A stretch of 55,594 nt of DNA from JACPIL01 sp964362365 (GCA_964362365.1 CAYIEF010000004.1:1-55594); one strand, 5' to 3'. Positions 7,700 through 16,348 are shown, numbered from the stretch's first letter. The notes: generated by a model from the sequence alone, not told the origin. Numbers and translations: made by a program.

Positions 7700-9103
7700 A
7701 TGGTTGGAAAAGTCACTGCAGTAGTAGGAGCGCAATGGGGAGATGAGGGAAAAGGCGCAATCATCGCCAAACTTGCTCAAGATTCTGATATCTGTGTTCG
7801 CGCTCAAGGTGGCAATAATGCCGGCCATACTTTGTATGATTCTGAAGGTAAAAAAGTGGTAGTTAATATTACTCCTAGCGGAATAATTTATTCTCATGTA
7901 ACCAATATTATCGCTAATGGATGCGTGGTTGACTTAGAAGTTCTTGATAGAAATATGCAGGGAGCAAAAGGAAAGCTCCTCATCTCCGATGCCGCTCATC
8001 TGATTTTTGATTATCATAAGTTTTTAGACGGCGCCCAGGAAGAATCTAAAGGAACTAAGAAAGTAGGGACCACTAAGAAAGGAGTAGGCCCGGGATATGC
8101 CGATAAAGTCAATCGCATAGGTATACGCGCTGGATTGCTGCAGCATCCAGAGCGGCTGGAAGAGCTGCTTCGTAAAAATATTTTTGAGAAGAATATGGAA
8201 CTACTTTTCTATAAGAGTAAAGTACCTGATCTGGAGATACCAATTATTGATGCAGATAAACTTCTAGCAAAAATGAAGCCTCTATTTGAAAAATATGCGC
8301 CATTAGTGACCGATACTCGATTATTTCTTCGGCAAGCTTTCTACAACGGAAAAAAGATAATTTTAGAAGGTGCGCAAGGAGCAATGTTAGATCTTGATCA
8401 TGGAACATATCCTTTTGTCACTTCTTCCAACACTAACGTCACCGGCCTTCTGGCCGGCAGCGGATTGCCGCCAAAGATGTTAGGCACTGTTTTCGGTATT
8501 GTCAAAGCTTACACCAGCCGAGTAGGTGAGGGGCCATTTCCTACAGAAGGAGAACCAGCTGAGAACATCAACAGATTCGAAAATAAAGAAGATTATATGC
8601 GTGCTCATGCTCTTACTGATGATGAAAAAAACGTAGTCCTAGCTGGGAATGTAGATAATCCAAGATATGATAGTGTAACTTCACGTTATTTGCGAGAAAC
8701 TGCCGATGAATTTGGTTCCACCACCGGAAGACCACGTCGTGTTGGCTGGTTAGATGCGGTTGCACTTAGAAAAGCAGCAGAGCTAAATGGGTTTGACTCT
8801 CTTATTCTGACCAGATTAGATAACCTTGATGGTATTGGAAAATTAAAGATCTGCAATGGATATAAAAACCCAACCACTGGTGAGACACTTTATGATTTTC
8901 CTAATGATCCTGAAGCATTAAATGGATTTGAACCTCAATATGAAGTTTTGCCTGGCTGGAAAAACACTAAAGGCATCCGCACTTTCCAAGAATTGCCTCA
9001 GCCAGCTAAAGATTATATTGCTACCTTAGAGGGATTTGTGCACGGAATTAAAGTCTCCGAAATCAAGAACGGATGCAAGCAGGAAGATTATATCCGAAGA
9101 TAA
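7700..9103 (+). CDS. purA: Adenylosuccinate synthetase
   Basis: 467 residues, nearer the bacterial length (~430) than the compact ~340 of many archaea. It joins IMP and aspartate using GTP in the first step toward AMP. Signatures: QWGDEGKG near the start (GTP/IMP site), NNAGHT, GTTKKGVGPGYADK, SSNTNVTGLLAGSG and STTGRPRRVGWLD. A TATA-like AATATTAAAAAG at about 7667 lies 25-30 bases before the ATG, so the message is probably leaderless. No purB or guaA neighbour is present. Confidence 0.95.
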   Translation: MVGKVTAVVGAQWGDEGKGAIIAKLAQDSDICVRAQGGNNAGHTLYDSEGKKVVVNITPSGIIYSHVTNIIANGCVVDLEVLDRNMQGAKGKLLISDAAHLIFDYHKFLDGAQEESKGTKKVGTTKKGVGPGYADKVNRIGIRAGLLQHPERLEELLRKNIFEKNMELLFYKSKVPDLEIPIIDADKLLAKMKPLFEKYAPLVTDTRLFLRQAFYNGKKIILEGAQGAMLDLDHGTYPFVTSSNTNVTGLLAGSGLPPKMLGTVFGIVKAYTSRVGEGPFPTEGEPAENINRFENKEDYMRAHALTDDEKNVVLAGNVDNPRYDSVTSRYLRETADEFGSTTGRPRRVGWLDAVALRKAAELNGFDSLILTRLDNLDGIGKLKICNGYKNPTTGETLYDFPNDPEALNGFEPQYEVLPGWKNTKGIRTFQELPQPAKDYIATLEGFVHGIKVSEIKNGCKQEDYIRR

Positions 9104-9176
9104 CTGAAGATAATCTAGTTCTTCCCTCAAACAATAAAAATTACAATAAGAAATTAATGAAAAAATGATTAAAATT

Positions 9177-9440
9177 CTAAATAATATCTTCTTCAGCCAC
9201 TACGATGTAATCGCCGCTGGCAATAACCGCTGAGAATGGAATAAGGATGTTTCCTTCTCTTGTCTTTTCTAATTCCATCTTGTCAGTATAGGATGTAGGA
9301 TTTTTCAGTAACAAGTGAATAAGTTCGCCGGAACCAACTTCAAAGATCAAGTCGCCTACCTCTCCGAACTTTTTACCTGACTTGGAAACGATAGTTTTGC
9401 CTAGCAATTCCTTAGAGTAATTCTTCCCTTTTTCTTCCAT
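9177..9440 (-). CDS. PRC-barrel domain protein
   Basis: 87 residues from the ATG at 9440. That start is preferred over the ATG at 9446 because GAGGGTGA sits about six bases upstream of it. The protein is a single PRC-barrel: LLGKTIVSKSGKKFGEVGDL, then IPFSAVIASGDYIVV. Stand-alone archaeal PRC-barrels are small cytoplasmic proteins; some paralogues act with cell-division proteins (CdpB-type). This copy has only one domain and no telling neighbour, so its role is open. Confidence 0.8.
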   Translation of the reverse strand: MEEKGKNYSKELLGKTIVSKSGKKFGEVGDLIFEVGSGELIHLLLKNPTSYTDKMELEKTREGNILIPFSAVIASGDYIVVAEEDII

Positions 9441-9501
9441 GACCATTCACCCTCATTTAATAGATTATTATGGATTTTACGCGCTTTGTGGACTTTAAAT
9501 G

Positions 9502-9529
9502 CCACCTATATATATAAAGTTTACGGTGG
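9502..9529. promoter_or_regulatory. TATA-like box inside an inverted repeat
   Basis: CCACC (9502-9506) and GGTGG (9525-9529) flank TATATATATAAAG between the divergent PRC-barrel and Lgt genes. The layout suits a promoter with an overlapping operator, probably for the minus-strand gene. A separate CAATATTTATAACT at about 9576 serves the plus strand. Confidence 0.4.
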
Positions 9530-9609
9530 TTGATTATGTCTATTTGGTGTAACTAAATTAAGCTAAAAATAAAACAATATTTATAACTTTAACTCTATTG
9601 TCAAAAGAA

Positions 9610-10386
9610 ATGTGGACACATAACCTCAACCCCATACTCTTCCAGCTTGGCCCTTTAGAAATCCGCTGGTACGGCTTAGTGTACATCCTAGGTTTTTTCT
9701 TAGCCATCTGGTGGCTCAAACACCTGCAAAGAAAAGGCTTTATTTCCTTGTCAAAGGATGAAATTTGGGACTTTGTGTTTTACTTAATGCTAGGAGTTTT
9801 AGTAGGATCAAGATTATTCATGATCTTCTGGAATCCAGAGATATATCTTTACCATCCCCTCAATTTACTGAAAATCTGGGAAGGAGGCATGAGTTTTCAT
9901 GGCGGCTTTGTAGGAATTGTCACTGCCGCTTGGTTGTATTGCAAGAAGAAGAAGCTGCCTTTTTGGAAGATGGCTGATGTTATGAGTGTACTTACTATTC
10001 TTGCCCTGGCTTTAGGCAGGCTTGCTAATTTTGTCAACGGGGAATTAGTAGGAAGAGTCTGGAATGGCCAATGGTGTGTGATCTTTCCTGATTACGGCTC
10101 AGAATGCCGGCACCCCAACATGATCTACTCATTTTTCCAGCGTATGGTTGTTTTTGGTTGGTTGTTTTTCCTTACCTTTTGGAAAGAATTTAAGCCCGGT
10201 TTTATCTTCTGGAACTTCGTCTTCTGGGAAGGACTAGGAAGGATTATTGTTGATTTTTACCGAGAAGACATTTTGTATTTAGGCTTTAGTTTAGGGCAAT
10301 GGTTCAGCGCAGTGATGGTTATTGTGGCTTTAGTTGCTTTCATGAAATATTATAAAGAAGATTGGAAGAAAATATTGAAAAAATGA
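9610..10386 (+). CDS. lgt: Prolipoprotein diacylglyceryl transferase
   Basis: 258 residues and about seven membrane helices. Lgt moves a diacylglyceryl group from phospholipid to the lipobox cysteine of secreted proteins. Diagnostic segments are GGMSFHGGF (the essential His of bacterial Lgt), ALGRLANFVNGELVGR (the Lgt signature with its Arg), RHPNMIY and GLGRIIVDFYRED. The ATG at 9610 is preferred over an in-frame TTG at 9598 because a TATA-like box lies ~26 bases before it. Lgt is essentially a bacterial enzyme, and an archaeal lipid donor would have to be different. Two lipobox proteins lie in this window (39540 and 48222); no Lsp gene is visible. Confidence 0.9.
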   Translation: MWTHNLNPILFQLGPLEIRWYGLVYILGFFLAIWWLKHLQRKGFISLSKDEIWDFVFYLMLGVLVGSRLFMIFWNPEIYLYHPLNLLKIWEGGMSFHGGFVGIVTAAWLYCKKKKLPFWKMADVMSVLTILALALGRLANFVNGELVGRVWNGQWCVIFPDYGSECRHPNMIYSFFQRMVVFGWLFFLTFWKEFKPGFIFWNFVFWEGLGRIIVDFYREDILYLGFSLGQWFSAVMVIVALVAFMKYYKEDWKKILKK

Positions 10387-10766
10387 AAATCACTATTGTT
10401 AATGGAGTAATAGTCAAAGATAATAAACTTCTTCTGTTAAAGAAATTTTCAAAGGATTATTACGAAACACCAGGAGGCAAAACAGAGGAAGGGGAGAGCG
10501 TAGAGGATTGTCTGGTCAGAGAACTTCAAGAAGAAGTAGGAATAAAAGCGGTTTCTTTTACGAAATTTCTTGAAACAGACAAATTTAACTTCGAAAATAA
10601 AGAGATTACAAACTACTCATTTTTAATAAAGAAATTTGAAGGAAGCCCAAGATTAGTTGAAGAGGATGTATTTGAAAAATTAGTTTGGGTAGGAATTAAA
10701 GACGCCAAGAAACTGCCTTTAGCACCAAATGTTAAGAAGATTGTCAAAAAATTAGAAAAGAGCTAA
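10383..10766 (+). CDS. NUDIX hydrolase
   Basis: 127 residues. The Nudix box is complete: GKTEEGESVEDCLVRELQE followed by EVGI (G-x5-E-x7-RE-x2-EE-x-G). These enzymes hydrolyse nucleoside diphosphates linked to another group, such as oxidised dNTPs or ADP-sugars; the substrate cannot be read here. The ATG at 10383 overlaps the stop of lgt as ATGA, so translation is probably coupled. A longer in-frame start at 10362 would lie entirely within lgt and is less likely. Confidence 0.88.
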   Translation: MKITIVNGVIVKDNKLLLLKKFSKDYYETPGGKTEEGESVEDCLVRELQEEVGIKAVSFTKFLETDKFNFENKEITNYSFLIKKFEGSPRLVEEDVFEKLVWVGIKDAKKLPLAPNVKKIVKKLEKS

Positions 10767-10773
10767 TGAAAGT

Positions 10774-12543
10774 CTAACTATAATACAAATTTCCTTCAGC
10801 CTTCTGCTCTCTGTCTTTCACAGAATCTAGCTTATTGATTCTTGGCCTATGTGAAGTAATATCCCTGCGCATAGTAATTCCCAAGCTCTTCAGAAATAAG
10901 TTCATCCCTTCTTCCATGGAAAGAGGCCCTTCCAAATGTCCTTCTCTTGCCGGTATACCGGAGAACACAATTAACCTATTGGAAATATAATCAAGGAACA
11001 TCAAATCGTGGTCCACCACTAAGATGGTTACATCCCTTTCCCAAGCGACGTTTTTGATGATTTTTGAAATCAATAACCGCTGTTCTATATCCAAGTAGGC
11101 TGAAGGCTCGTCCAGTAAAAACAAATTTGCATCTTGGGACAAGCAATGAGCAATGGCTACTCGCTGCAGCTGTCCTCCGGAAAGTTCCGATAATTTCTGG
11201 GTAAATAATTTTTCTACATCTAAAGGCCTAATCAATTGATGCTGGTATTTAGCTACTGCTTCATGCAACAATTCTCCAACCGTAATTTCTGAATCCGTTT
11301 CTAAATATTGCGGCTTGTATGATACTTTTACGTTTGTTCCAAGTTCTCCGGAGTCTGGCTTGACCAATCCTGCCAATATTTTGATGAAGGAAGTTTTTCC
11401 AATTCCATTTTCGCCTAGTATTCCTATGATCTCGCCTTTGTAGAGCGTTCCTTCTTTTGCAGTAAGGATAAAGTTACCTTGCTTTTTGCTAAGTTTACTC
11501 CAAGAAGTTAAAGAGATTTGAGAACCACTCTTAACGTCTTGTGCTTTTTCATATTTTATAGCATGATCACGGAAACGCACGTTCTCTTCTTTTAGATAAC
11601 CGTCTAGAAAGGCGTTTACTCCTTCACGTGCATTTTTCACTCCTGAAACAACCCCGAATGCTCCCTCATTTCCGTACATGATATTTACTAAGTCAGCCAT
11701 ATAATCAAAAATGATCAAATCGTGCTCAATGACCATGATGGCAGTTTCAGGTGCAGCTAAAGCTTCAATAAATTTGGATACTTTGATTCTTTGTTTGATA
11801 TCCAAATATGATGTTGGCTCATCAAAGAGGTATAAATTTGCCTTCTTCAATACTGCTGCAGCGATTGCTACTCTTTGCAGCTCTCCTCCAGAAATAGTTC
11901 CTATCTCGTTGTCAAGAACCTTGACGATATCCAGCTCCAGCGCCACTTTACTGAGCATGGAATTTGTATCAATTTTAGAAAGCAATTGCCGCACTGTTCC
12001 GGAAAATTGTTTTGGAATTAAATCAACTTGCTGAGGTTTGTATGACAGTGAAATTTCTCCTTTTCCTAATTTTTCTAAGAATTTCTGGGTTTCTGAACCT
12101 TTGAAATAACTAACAACCTGTTTGAAATCAGGAACCTTGGTCCAATCTCCTAAATTAGGTTTTATCATCCCTGACATAATCTTTAATGCCGTGGATTTAC
12201 CAATGCCATTTTTCCCTAAAATTCCAGTAACTTTCCCAAACATCGGTGAAGGCAATGAGTACAATTCAAACAGATTTTCACCATAGCGATGGAGTGGAGA
12301 TTTGTCTAAAGTAGTCGGCAGATTGATGATCTCGATCGCTCCAAAGGGGCATCGATTAGGACATATCCCGCATCCGGTGCAGAGCATCTCATCGATGCGT
12401 GCTTTCTTGTCCGGTTCGCCTGGATAGATGCAGTCCGCACCTGCACGATTGACAGGGCACAATTTAGCGCAAAGGTAGTTGCCGCACTCATTAGGATGGC
12501 ATTTGTCCCGGTGTATGATTGCTATACGTTTTCTGGTGCTCAT
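10774..12543 (-). CDS. ABCE1/Rli1 ribosome-recycling ATPase
   Basis: 589 residues, the usual size. The N-terminus has two ferredoxin-like clusters (CHPNECGNYLC..CP and CTGCGICPNRCPF). Two ABC domains follow, with Walker A GKNGIGKST and GENGIGKTS, signatures SGGELQRVAI and SGGQLQRVAI, and Walker B LFDEPTSYLD and LLDEPSAYLD. With aPelota or aRF1 it splits archaeal ribosomes after termination. This is one of the strongest archaeal markers in the window. Confidence 0.97.
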   Translation of the reverse strand: MSTRKRIAIIHRDKCHPNECGNYLCAKLCPVNRAGADCIYPGEPDKKARIDEMLCTGCGICPNRCPFGAIEIINLPTTLDKSPLHRYGENLFELYSLPSPMFGKVTGILGKNGIGKSTALKIMSGMIKPNLGDWTKVPDFKQVVSYFKGSETQKFLEKLGKGEISLSYKPQQVDLIPKQFSGTVRQLLSKIDTNSMLSKVALELDIVKVLDNEIGTISGGELQRVAIAAAVLKKANLYLFDEPTSYLDIKQRIKVSKFIEALAAPETAIMVIEHDLIIFDYMADLVNIMYGNEGAFGVVSGVKNAREGVNAFLDGYLKEENVRFRDHAIKYEKAQDVKSGSQISLTSWSKLSKKQGNFILTAKEGTLYKGEIIGILGENGIGKTSFIKILAGLVKPDSGELGTNVKVSYKPQYLETDSEITVGELLHEAVAKYQHQLIRPLDVEKLFTQKLSELSGGQLQRVAIAHCLSQDANLFLLDEPSAYLDIEQRLLISKIIKNVAWERDVTILVVDHDLMFLDYISNRLIVFSGIPAREGHLEGPLSMEEGMNLFLKSLGITMRRDITSHRPRINKLDSVKDREQKAEGNLYYS

Positions 12544-12590
12544 GGTATTCTCTTTCTAAGCTTATTTTATATTCTTTGCGGTATAGAATT

Positions 12591-12959
12591 TTACTTCACA
12601 AACATTACATTTTGCAGATCTTTAAACTGCAAATCACCTGTTAGAAACAGAATTTTGCGTTCTTTCGCTGTTTGGTATCCAACACAATCGGCATATGATA
12701 ATTTTCTTTTCTTATGCTGCAGCCGAAAAATCATAGCTTCCTTAATAGTTTCTTTGCTTGGATCAACCATTAGGGGAAAGAGCGCATCCATGACTGCATC
12801 AGCTTTTTCCTTAGTGCTTTCGCTTAATACGGAGTAATAAATCTCCACTAGGTTGAACATGGTAAGAACGCCGGTATGGTCTTCAAAATACGAAACAAAA
12901 TGATGATTGTTTTTGATATATTCAATGATAGCATAACTATCATAAAAGAAAACAGTCAT
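12591..12959 (-). CDS. vapC: VapC-type PIN-domain toxin
   Basis: 122 residues. The acidic residues of the PIN nuclease site can be placed at Asp7 (FFYDSYAI), Glu39 (FNLVEIYY), Asp91 (SYADCVGY) and Asp109 (LTGDLQFKD). VapC toxins cleave tRNA or rRNA when released from their antitoxin. The start overlaps the upstream antitoxin stop by four bases. Catalysis is expected; the RNA target is unknown. Confidence 0.88.
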   Translation of the reverse strand: MTVFFYDSYAIIEYIKNNHHFVSYFEDHTGVLTMFNLVEIYYSVLSESTKEKADAVMDALFPLMVDPSKETIKEAMIFRLQHKKRKLSYADCVGYQTAKERKILFLTGDLQFKDLQNVMFVK

Positions 12960-13168
12960 TCCCAGCCGGACCTCATTTCATCTTTAATTTCTTGCGCAGA
13001 TTTCTTGAATGAAACAAGACCCCTTAATTTTTTGAGATCAACAACTCTTTTAATTTCTATAATCACTTTTTGATTTTCATGCAAAAATTCTTCTTTGATA
13101 AGTTTTTTTGGAATAGCTATACCTAAAGAATTCCCCCATTTCCTAGTTTGGACTTCTATTTCAGTCAT
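12956..13168 (-). CDS. vapB: AbrB/MazE-type antitoxin (VapB)
   Basis: 70 residues from MTEIEVQTRKWGNSLG. This start is chosen because the SpoVT/AbrB swapped-hairpin domain begins there; a longer in-frame ATG at 13201 adds only a non-conserved tail in the promoter. RKWGNSLGIAIPK is the classical AbrB/VapB DNA-binding signature. The C-terminus (QEIKDEMRSGWE) should wrap the PIN toxin. A TATA-like ATAATTATATATAAA lies just upstream at about 13183-13198 (minus orientation). Confidence 0.85.
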   Translation of the reverse strand: MTEIEVQTRKWGNSLGIAIPKKLIKEEFLHENQKVIIEIKRVVDLKKLRGLVSFKKSAQEIKDEMRSGWE

Positions 13169-13241
13169 TTGTTTAATTATAGTATAATTATATATAAACA
13201 TTTCGCAATAATTTTATAAAAAGCGACAATTCCGCATAACC

Positions 13242-13403
13242 ATGGCTAAATGCAGCATTTGCGGAAACAATATAGCGGAGTTGTTTTTAGAGAAGCTGAA
13301 GGGAACAGTAGTGCGAAAACCTGGCTCCAGCAAACAATATCCGGTTTGTTTCGAATGCCAGAAGAAGTTTCCAAGTAAAGAAGAATTACTGAAAAAGCTA
13401 TAA
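13242..13403 (+). CDS. Small zinc-ribbon protein
   Basis: 53 residues, MAKCSICGNNIAELFLEK... with CxxC at 4-7 and CxxC (CFEC) at 36-39, and a C-terminal helix PSKEELLKKL. It forms a complete, compact zinc ribbon and should bind nucleic acid or a protein partner. It is divergent from the VapBC operon and directly upstream of the tRNA-Thr region. No specific function is recognised. Confidence 0.75.
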   Translation: MAKCSICGNNIAELFLEKLKGTVVRKPGSSKQYPVCFECQKKFPSKEELLKKL

Positions 13404-13414
13404 ACTTCGCTCAT

Positions 13415-13496
13415 GCCCTTATGGCTAAACGGCAAGTGTCACGCCACTTGAGAGGCGGGGCGACATGCGCTTCGCTAGTCACCTTAACGATACCAC
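13415..13496 (+). repeat. Duplicated tRNA-Thr 5' end plus palindromic insert
   Basis: Positions 13415-13432 repeat the first 18 bases of the tRNA-Thr gene (13497-13514) with one mismatch. The ~64 bases in between hold GC-rich inverted repeats. Part of the insert (GGTGACTAGC, GAAG, GCGCATGTCGCC on the minus strand) reappears at about 34813-34850. This looks like a partial tRNA duplication with a dispersed palindrome, or direct repeats bracketing an insertion. Confidence 0.55.
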
Positions 13497-13614
13497 GCCC
13501 TTATGGCTCAACGGTAGAGCGACTGCTTCGTATATCGCAACTAGCGTTGCGGAACTTTCGACGCTAGTGCGTCAAAAGAGCAGTAGGTTGAGGGTTCAAA
13601 TCCCTCTAAGGGCT
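13497..13614 (+). tRNA. tRNA-Thr(CGT) with a 46-nt intron
   Basis: Acceptor GCCCTTA pairs with TAAGGGC and the discriminator is T, as in archaeal tRNA-Thr. The D-stem is GCTC/GAGC with AACGGTA, the anticodon stem ACTGC/GCAGT, and the T-arm GAGGG-TTCAAAT-CCCTC. The loop read across the intron is TTCGTAA, giving anticodon CGT (13529-13531). The intron, about 13533-13578, sits at the canonical 37/38 position. It folds as CGC(A)ACTAGCG with CGCTAGTGCG, or as two small hairpins. CCA is not encoded. Confidence 0.85.
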
Positions 13615-13637
13615 TTATAATCATTGGAGGACAGAAA

Positions 13638-14408
13638 ATGGATGAACACAATAAGTGGAATATGAAGAAGTATTTAGAAGAGAGAACTAGATCCAAGCTA
13701 GAGCAAAAGATGCACGCCCTTTTACAAACATTTTCTGATGGAAAAATAACTGTTGAAGAGATGCAGCTTTTTTTCGACCAAACAACAAGACCACTAGATT
13801 TTATACGGCGATATGAAGACAAATTGAATTTTTCCAGTGATAAGGAAACAAAAGATTTTTTTGATTCGCTCATGGTGTTATGGAACCAGACGCCCAGAAC
13901 GGAACTGCATGGAAAAAGTCCTTCCCAGACGTATGAACATGAAGAAAAACGTTGCAAGCTTTGCGAAGTAAAACCAGCTTGTCCACATTGTGGAGAAAGA
14001 CTTACAGAAAGAGGATTATATGCCCATACAACATACGGCCAGGAAGGAGAAATGAAGGAGCTTTTTTGCGAAAAATGCAAAAAGAATTTTCATGATTTTT
14101 CAATGGATCTGTCTCCGAAAATAGATGAAGAAACGCATTCTCGGGTTGAAGAGCTGGCTACAACTATCACAGACAATTGCTTTAATGGAGTTTGGAAGAA
14201 CTTTAAAAAAGAGGTGAGTGATCTTTCCAAAAAAGAATTGGCTGAAGAAATGTTTTTTGCAGGAGTTGTCAATTCCTTGATATCTTTTTATGCTTTTGGC
14301 GTGCCAAAAGAAATGCTTAAAGTATGGGCTAAAATGTTTGGCGGCGAGGAAGAGGAAATGGAACAGGCGATGAAAGAGTTAGAAGAAAAAATGAAGGTGA
14401 AAAAATGA
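13638..14408 (+). CDS. Uncharacterised zinc-knuckle protein
   Basis: 256 residues, mostly helical and charged. The middle carries several Cys pairs: CKLCEVKPACPHCGE (about 113-127) and FCEKCKKNF, so at least one treble-clef or zinc-ribbon site is likely. LWNQTPRTELHGKSPS resembles the short motif found before metal-binding SEC-C tails. A GGAGG site precedes the ATG, and the end overlaps pyrF by four bases (ATGA), placing it in an operon with pyrimidine synthesis. No function can be assigned. Confidence 0.65.
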   Translation: MDEHNKWNMKKYLEERTRSKLEQKMHALLQTFSDGKITVEEMQLFFDQTTRPLDFIRRYEDKLNFSSDKETKDFFDSLMVLWNQTPRTELHGKSPSQTYEHEEKRCKLCEVKPACPHCGERLTERGLYAHTTYGQEGEMKELFCEKCKKNFHDFSMDLSPKIDEETHSRVEELATTITDNCFNGVWKNFKKEVSDLSKKELAEEMFFAGVVNSLISFYAFGVPKEMLKVWAKMFGGEEEEMEQAMKELEEKMKVKK

Positions 14409-15289
14409 CCTTGTTTAGAGAAAAATGGTTAGCAGCAGTTGAAAAAAATAATTCTGTTTTGTGTGCTGGCTTAGATCCGGCAGAATTCAATATGGGAAGA
14501 GGTGAAGAAGGGCTTTTTGAAGATGATACCCAGCTAACATTTGGAATACGTTTTTTGCAAGCAGTTGCTCCCTACTGTGCTGCGGTTAAAACCAATGTTC
14601 AGTATTGGAAGAATGAAGGTGGTATGGAAGCATTAGCACTTCTTTTAGAATATGCTCAAAAACATCTTGGTTTAGTAACTATTGACGATTCTAAATTAGC
14701 TGACATTGGTTCAACTAATGATGCCGGCTTATATCATGCTAAACAAAAAGGATTTGATGCAGTTACTCTAGCTCCCTTTGCTGGAAACATGCAAGAAGCG
14801 GCTGAACAGGCTAAGAAGCGAGATATCGGCTTGATTTCCATGTGCTTGATGAGCAATCCTGAATATGAAATGATAAAGAATCAATGGGTGCGTGTAGAAA
14901 ATATAAATAATTTTCCTAACTCCTATGATATAGTTGAAATCCAAGGTGTTCCTCATGTTAGAAAATATATCCAACTAGCTCACGATGCAGCCAAATATGG
15001 TGTTGAAGGGATTGTTGTCGGTGCGCCAAGTAAAAAGAACCATATTACTGAAGATGAACTTAAAAAAGTTCAGGACTACTCTAGAGCCGATACTTTGGTC
15101 CTTCTTCCCGGCGTCGGAGCGCAAGGCGGAGAAGCTAATGTAATTTGGAAATATTTTGATAAAAACAATGTTATTGTCAACGTCGGCAGAGCCTTGATGT
15201 TTCCAAATGGGAGTAATTCTACGCCGGTAGAACAAGCTGAAGCTGCGAAAAATTATCAGAAGATGCTGGATCAGCTGCGTAGTAAATAA
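14405..15289 (+). CDS. pyrF: Orotidine 5'-phosphate decarboxylase (PyrF, long type)
   Basis: 294 residues. It converts OMP to UMP, the last step of pyrimidine synthesis. The catalytic D-x-K-x2-D array is IDDSKLADIGSTN (Asp95, Lys97, Asp100), with an N-terminal CAGLDP strand and LLPGVGAQGG for the phosphate-binding loop. The length and KTNVQYW segment fit the longer PyrF subgroup rather than the ~210-residue archaeal form. The start overlaps the preceding gene; the stop abuts the convergent radical SAM gene with no spacer. Confidence 0.9.
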   Translation: MTLFREKWLAAVEKNNSVLCAGLDPAEFNMGRGEEGLFEDDTQLTFGIRFLQAVAPYCAAVKTNVQYWKNEGGMEALALLLEYAQKHLGLVTIDDSKLADIGSTNDAGLYHAKQKGFDAVTLAPFAGNMQEAAEQAKKRDIGLISMCLMSNPEYEMIKNQWVRVENINNFPNSYDIVEIQGVPHVRKYIQLAHDAAKYGVEGIVVGAPSKKNHITEDELKKVQDYSRADTLVLLPGVGAQGGEANVIWKYFDKNNVIVNVGRALMFPNGSNSTPVEQAEAAKNYQKMLDQLRSK

Positions 15290-16348
15290 TTATTTTCTTT
15301 TTTCTAATTTTCTGAAATACTGCTTCGATTTTATCAATATTTTCTCTTTCAAATTTTCATTGAGCTGTAATCCCCCAACTAATTTATCTAAATCAATTTC
15401 AGAAAGTTCCGTAAATTTCCCCTCTAACTTCCTGCCTGCTCTTTTGCATCCTTCTTCCAATTCCCGTGCATAAATGGAATTAAAATCCAAGAAAACTTTG
15501 AATCTGCTGAATCCATTTGCTCCAGCACGCAGATATAATTCCACGTCTTGTGTTCGTTCCTGCACTAACGCAACTTTAATCTGCACTTCTGGGCAAGCGA
15601 TCCTGATCTTAGCGATCCACCAAGCCATGTAATCTGGATTAGGCGGTGGCACTTTGTTAAACACCGTATTTTCCTGCGGCTTGAGGAAGCATAACTGCAC
15701 TTTCTCGATGTTGTATTGTTTTATTTTTTCAATCACCATTTCTACGTCATCTTTTCGTTCTCCAATTCCCAGAATGATGGTGATGAGCTTCTGCAATCTT
15801 TCTTCTTGCAAGTTCCCCAAAAATTTCATCAAGGATTTAAGCGGTTTGGAAGGACAGATGAAATTATGCAGCTCTTCATCGAACGATTCGATGGCTGATC
15901 CCATCCCCAAAACATACGGCTTGAGTTTTACAATTTCGCTTTTTGGATAAGGCCCGAAGTTCATCATGATCTTTTCCCCAGTGATAGTATTTATTTTGCT
16001 GATCAAATCTATCAAATACTGAGTTGACTCAACTCGCAATCCTCCGGTGATATATCCCACTTTCCAACCCATCGCTTTACAGACCAACACTTCTGCTAGA
16101 ATTGACGCAGGGCTGCGTATTGCGGTTGGTTTTTCTTTTGGATCATGTCTTGGTTTGGTAGACAAAAAACAGTATTTGCAATCAGCAATGCTGCAAGTCC
16201 AATTGATGAAGATAGAACGTTCGAAATACGCAGTGTTTGGGAAATTTTTTTGGTAGATTTTTTCCGCTTCTGGCAGCAAAGCTTCTAACTCTTCTGTGTT
16301 TACCACATGAGTGCGATTATTCTCTTTGATTTGGGCTATGAAATCCAT
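15290..16348 (-). CDS. BioB-like radical SAM protein
   Basis: 352 residues. The cluster motif is CSIADCKYC (Cys52, Cys57, Cys60), spaced C-x4-C-x2-C, not the usual C-x3-C-x2-C. YITGGLRVES and the BioB-like C-terminus (GANGFSRFKVFLDF) support the biotin-synthase-like subgroup, which includes biotin synthase, HmdB/HcgA, PylB and the archaeal lipoyl synthases LipS1/LipS2. The exact reaction cannot be decided, and no biotin or lipoate gene is nearby. Confidence 0.75.
   Translation of the reverse strand: MDFIAQIKENNRTHVVNTEELEALLPEAEKIYQKNFPNTAYFERSIFINWTCSIADCKYCFLSTKPRHDPKEKPTAIRSPASILAEVLVCKAMGWKVGYITGGLRVESTQYLIDLISKINTITGEKIMMNFGPYPKSEIVKLKPYVLGMGSAIESFDEELHNFICPSKPLKSLMKFLGNLQEERLQKLITIILGIGERKDDVEMVIEKIKQYNIEKVQLCFLKPQENTVFNKVPPPNPDYMAWWIAKIRIACPEVQIKVALVQERTQDVELYLRAGANGFSRFKVFLDFNSIYARELEEGCKRAGRKLEGKFTELSEIDLDKLVGGLQLNENLKEKILIKSKQYFRKLEKRK

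Noticed and set aside
13214..13435. A 73-codon minus-strand frame near 13.3 kb
   Set aside because: The plus strand encodes a tidy 53-residue zinc ribbon with two CxxC pairs, which explains the region better.
13541..14080. A 179-codon minus-strand frame over tRNA-Thr and the zinc-knuckle gene
   Set aside because: It crosses the tRNA and lies antisense to a gene with a good ribosome binding site.
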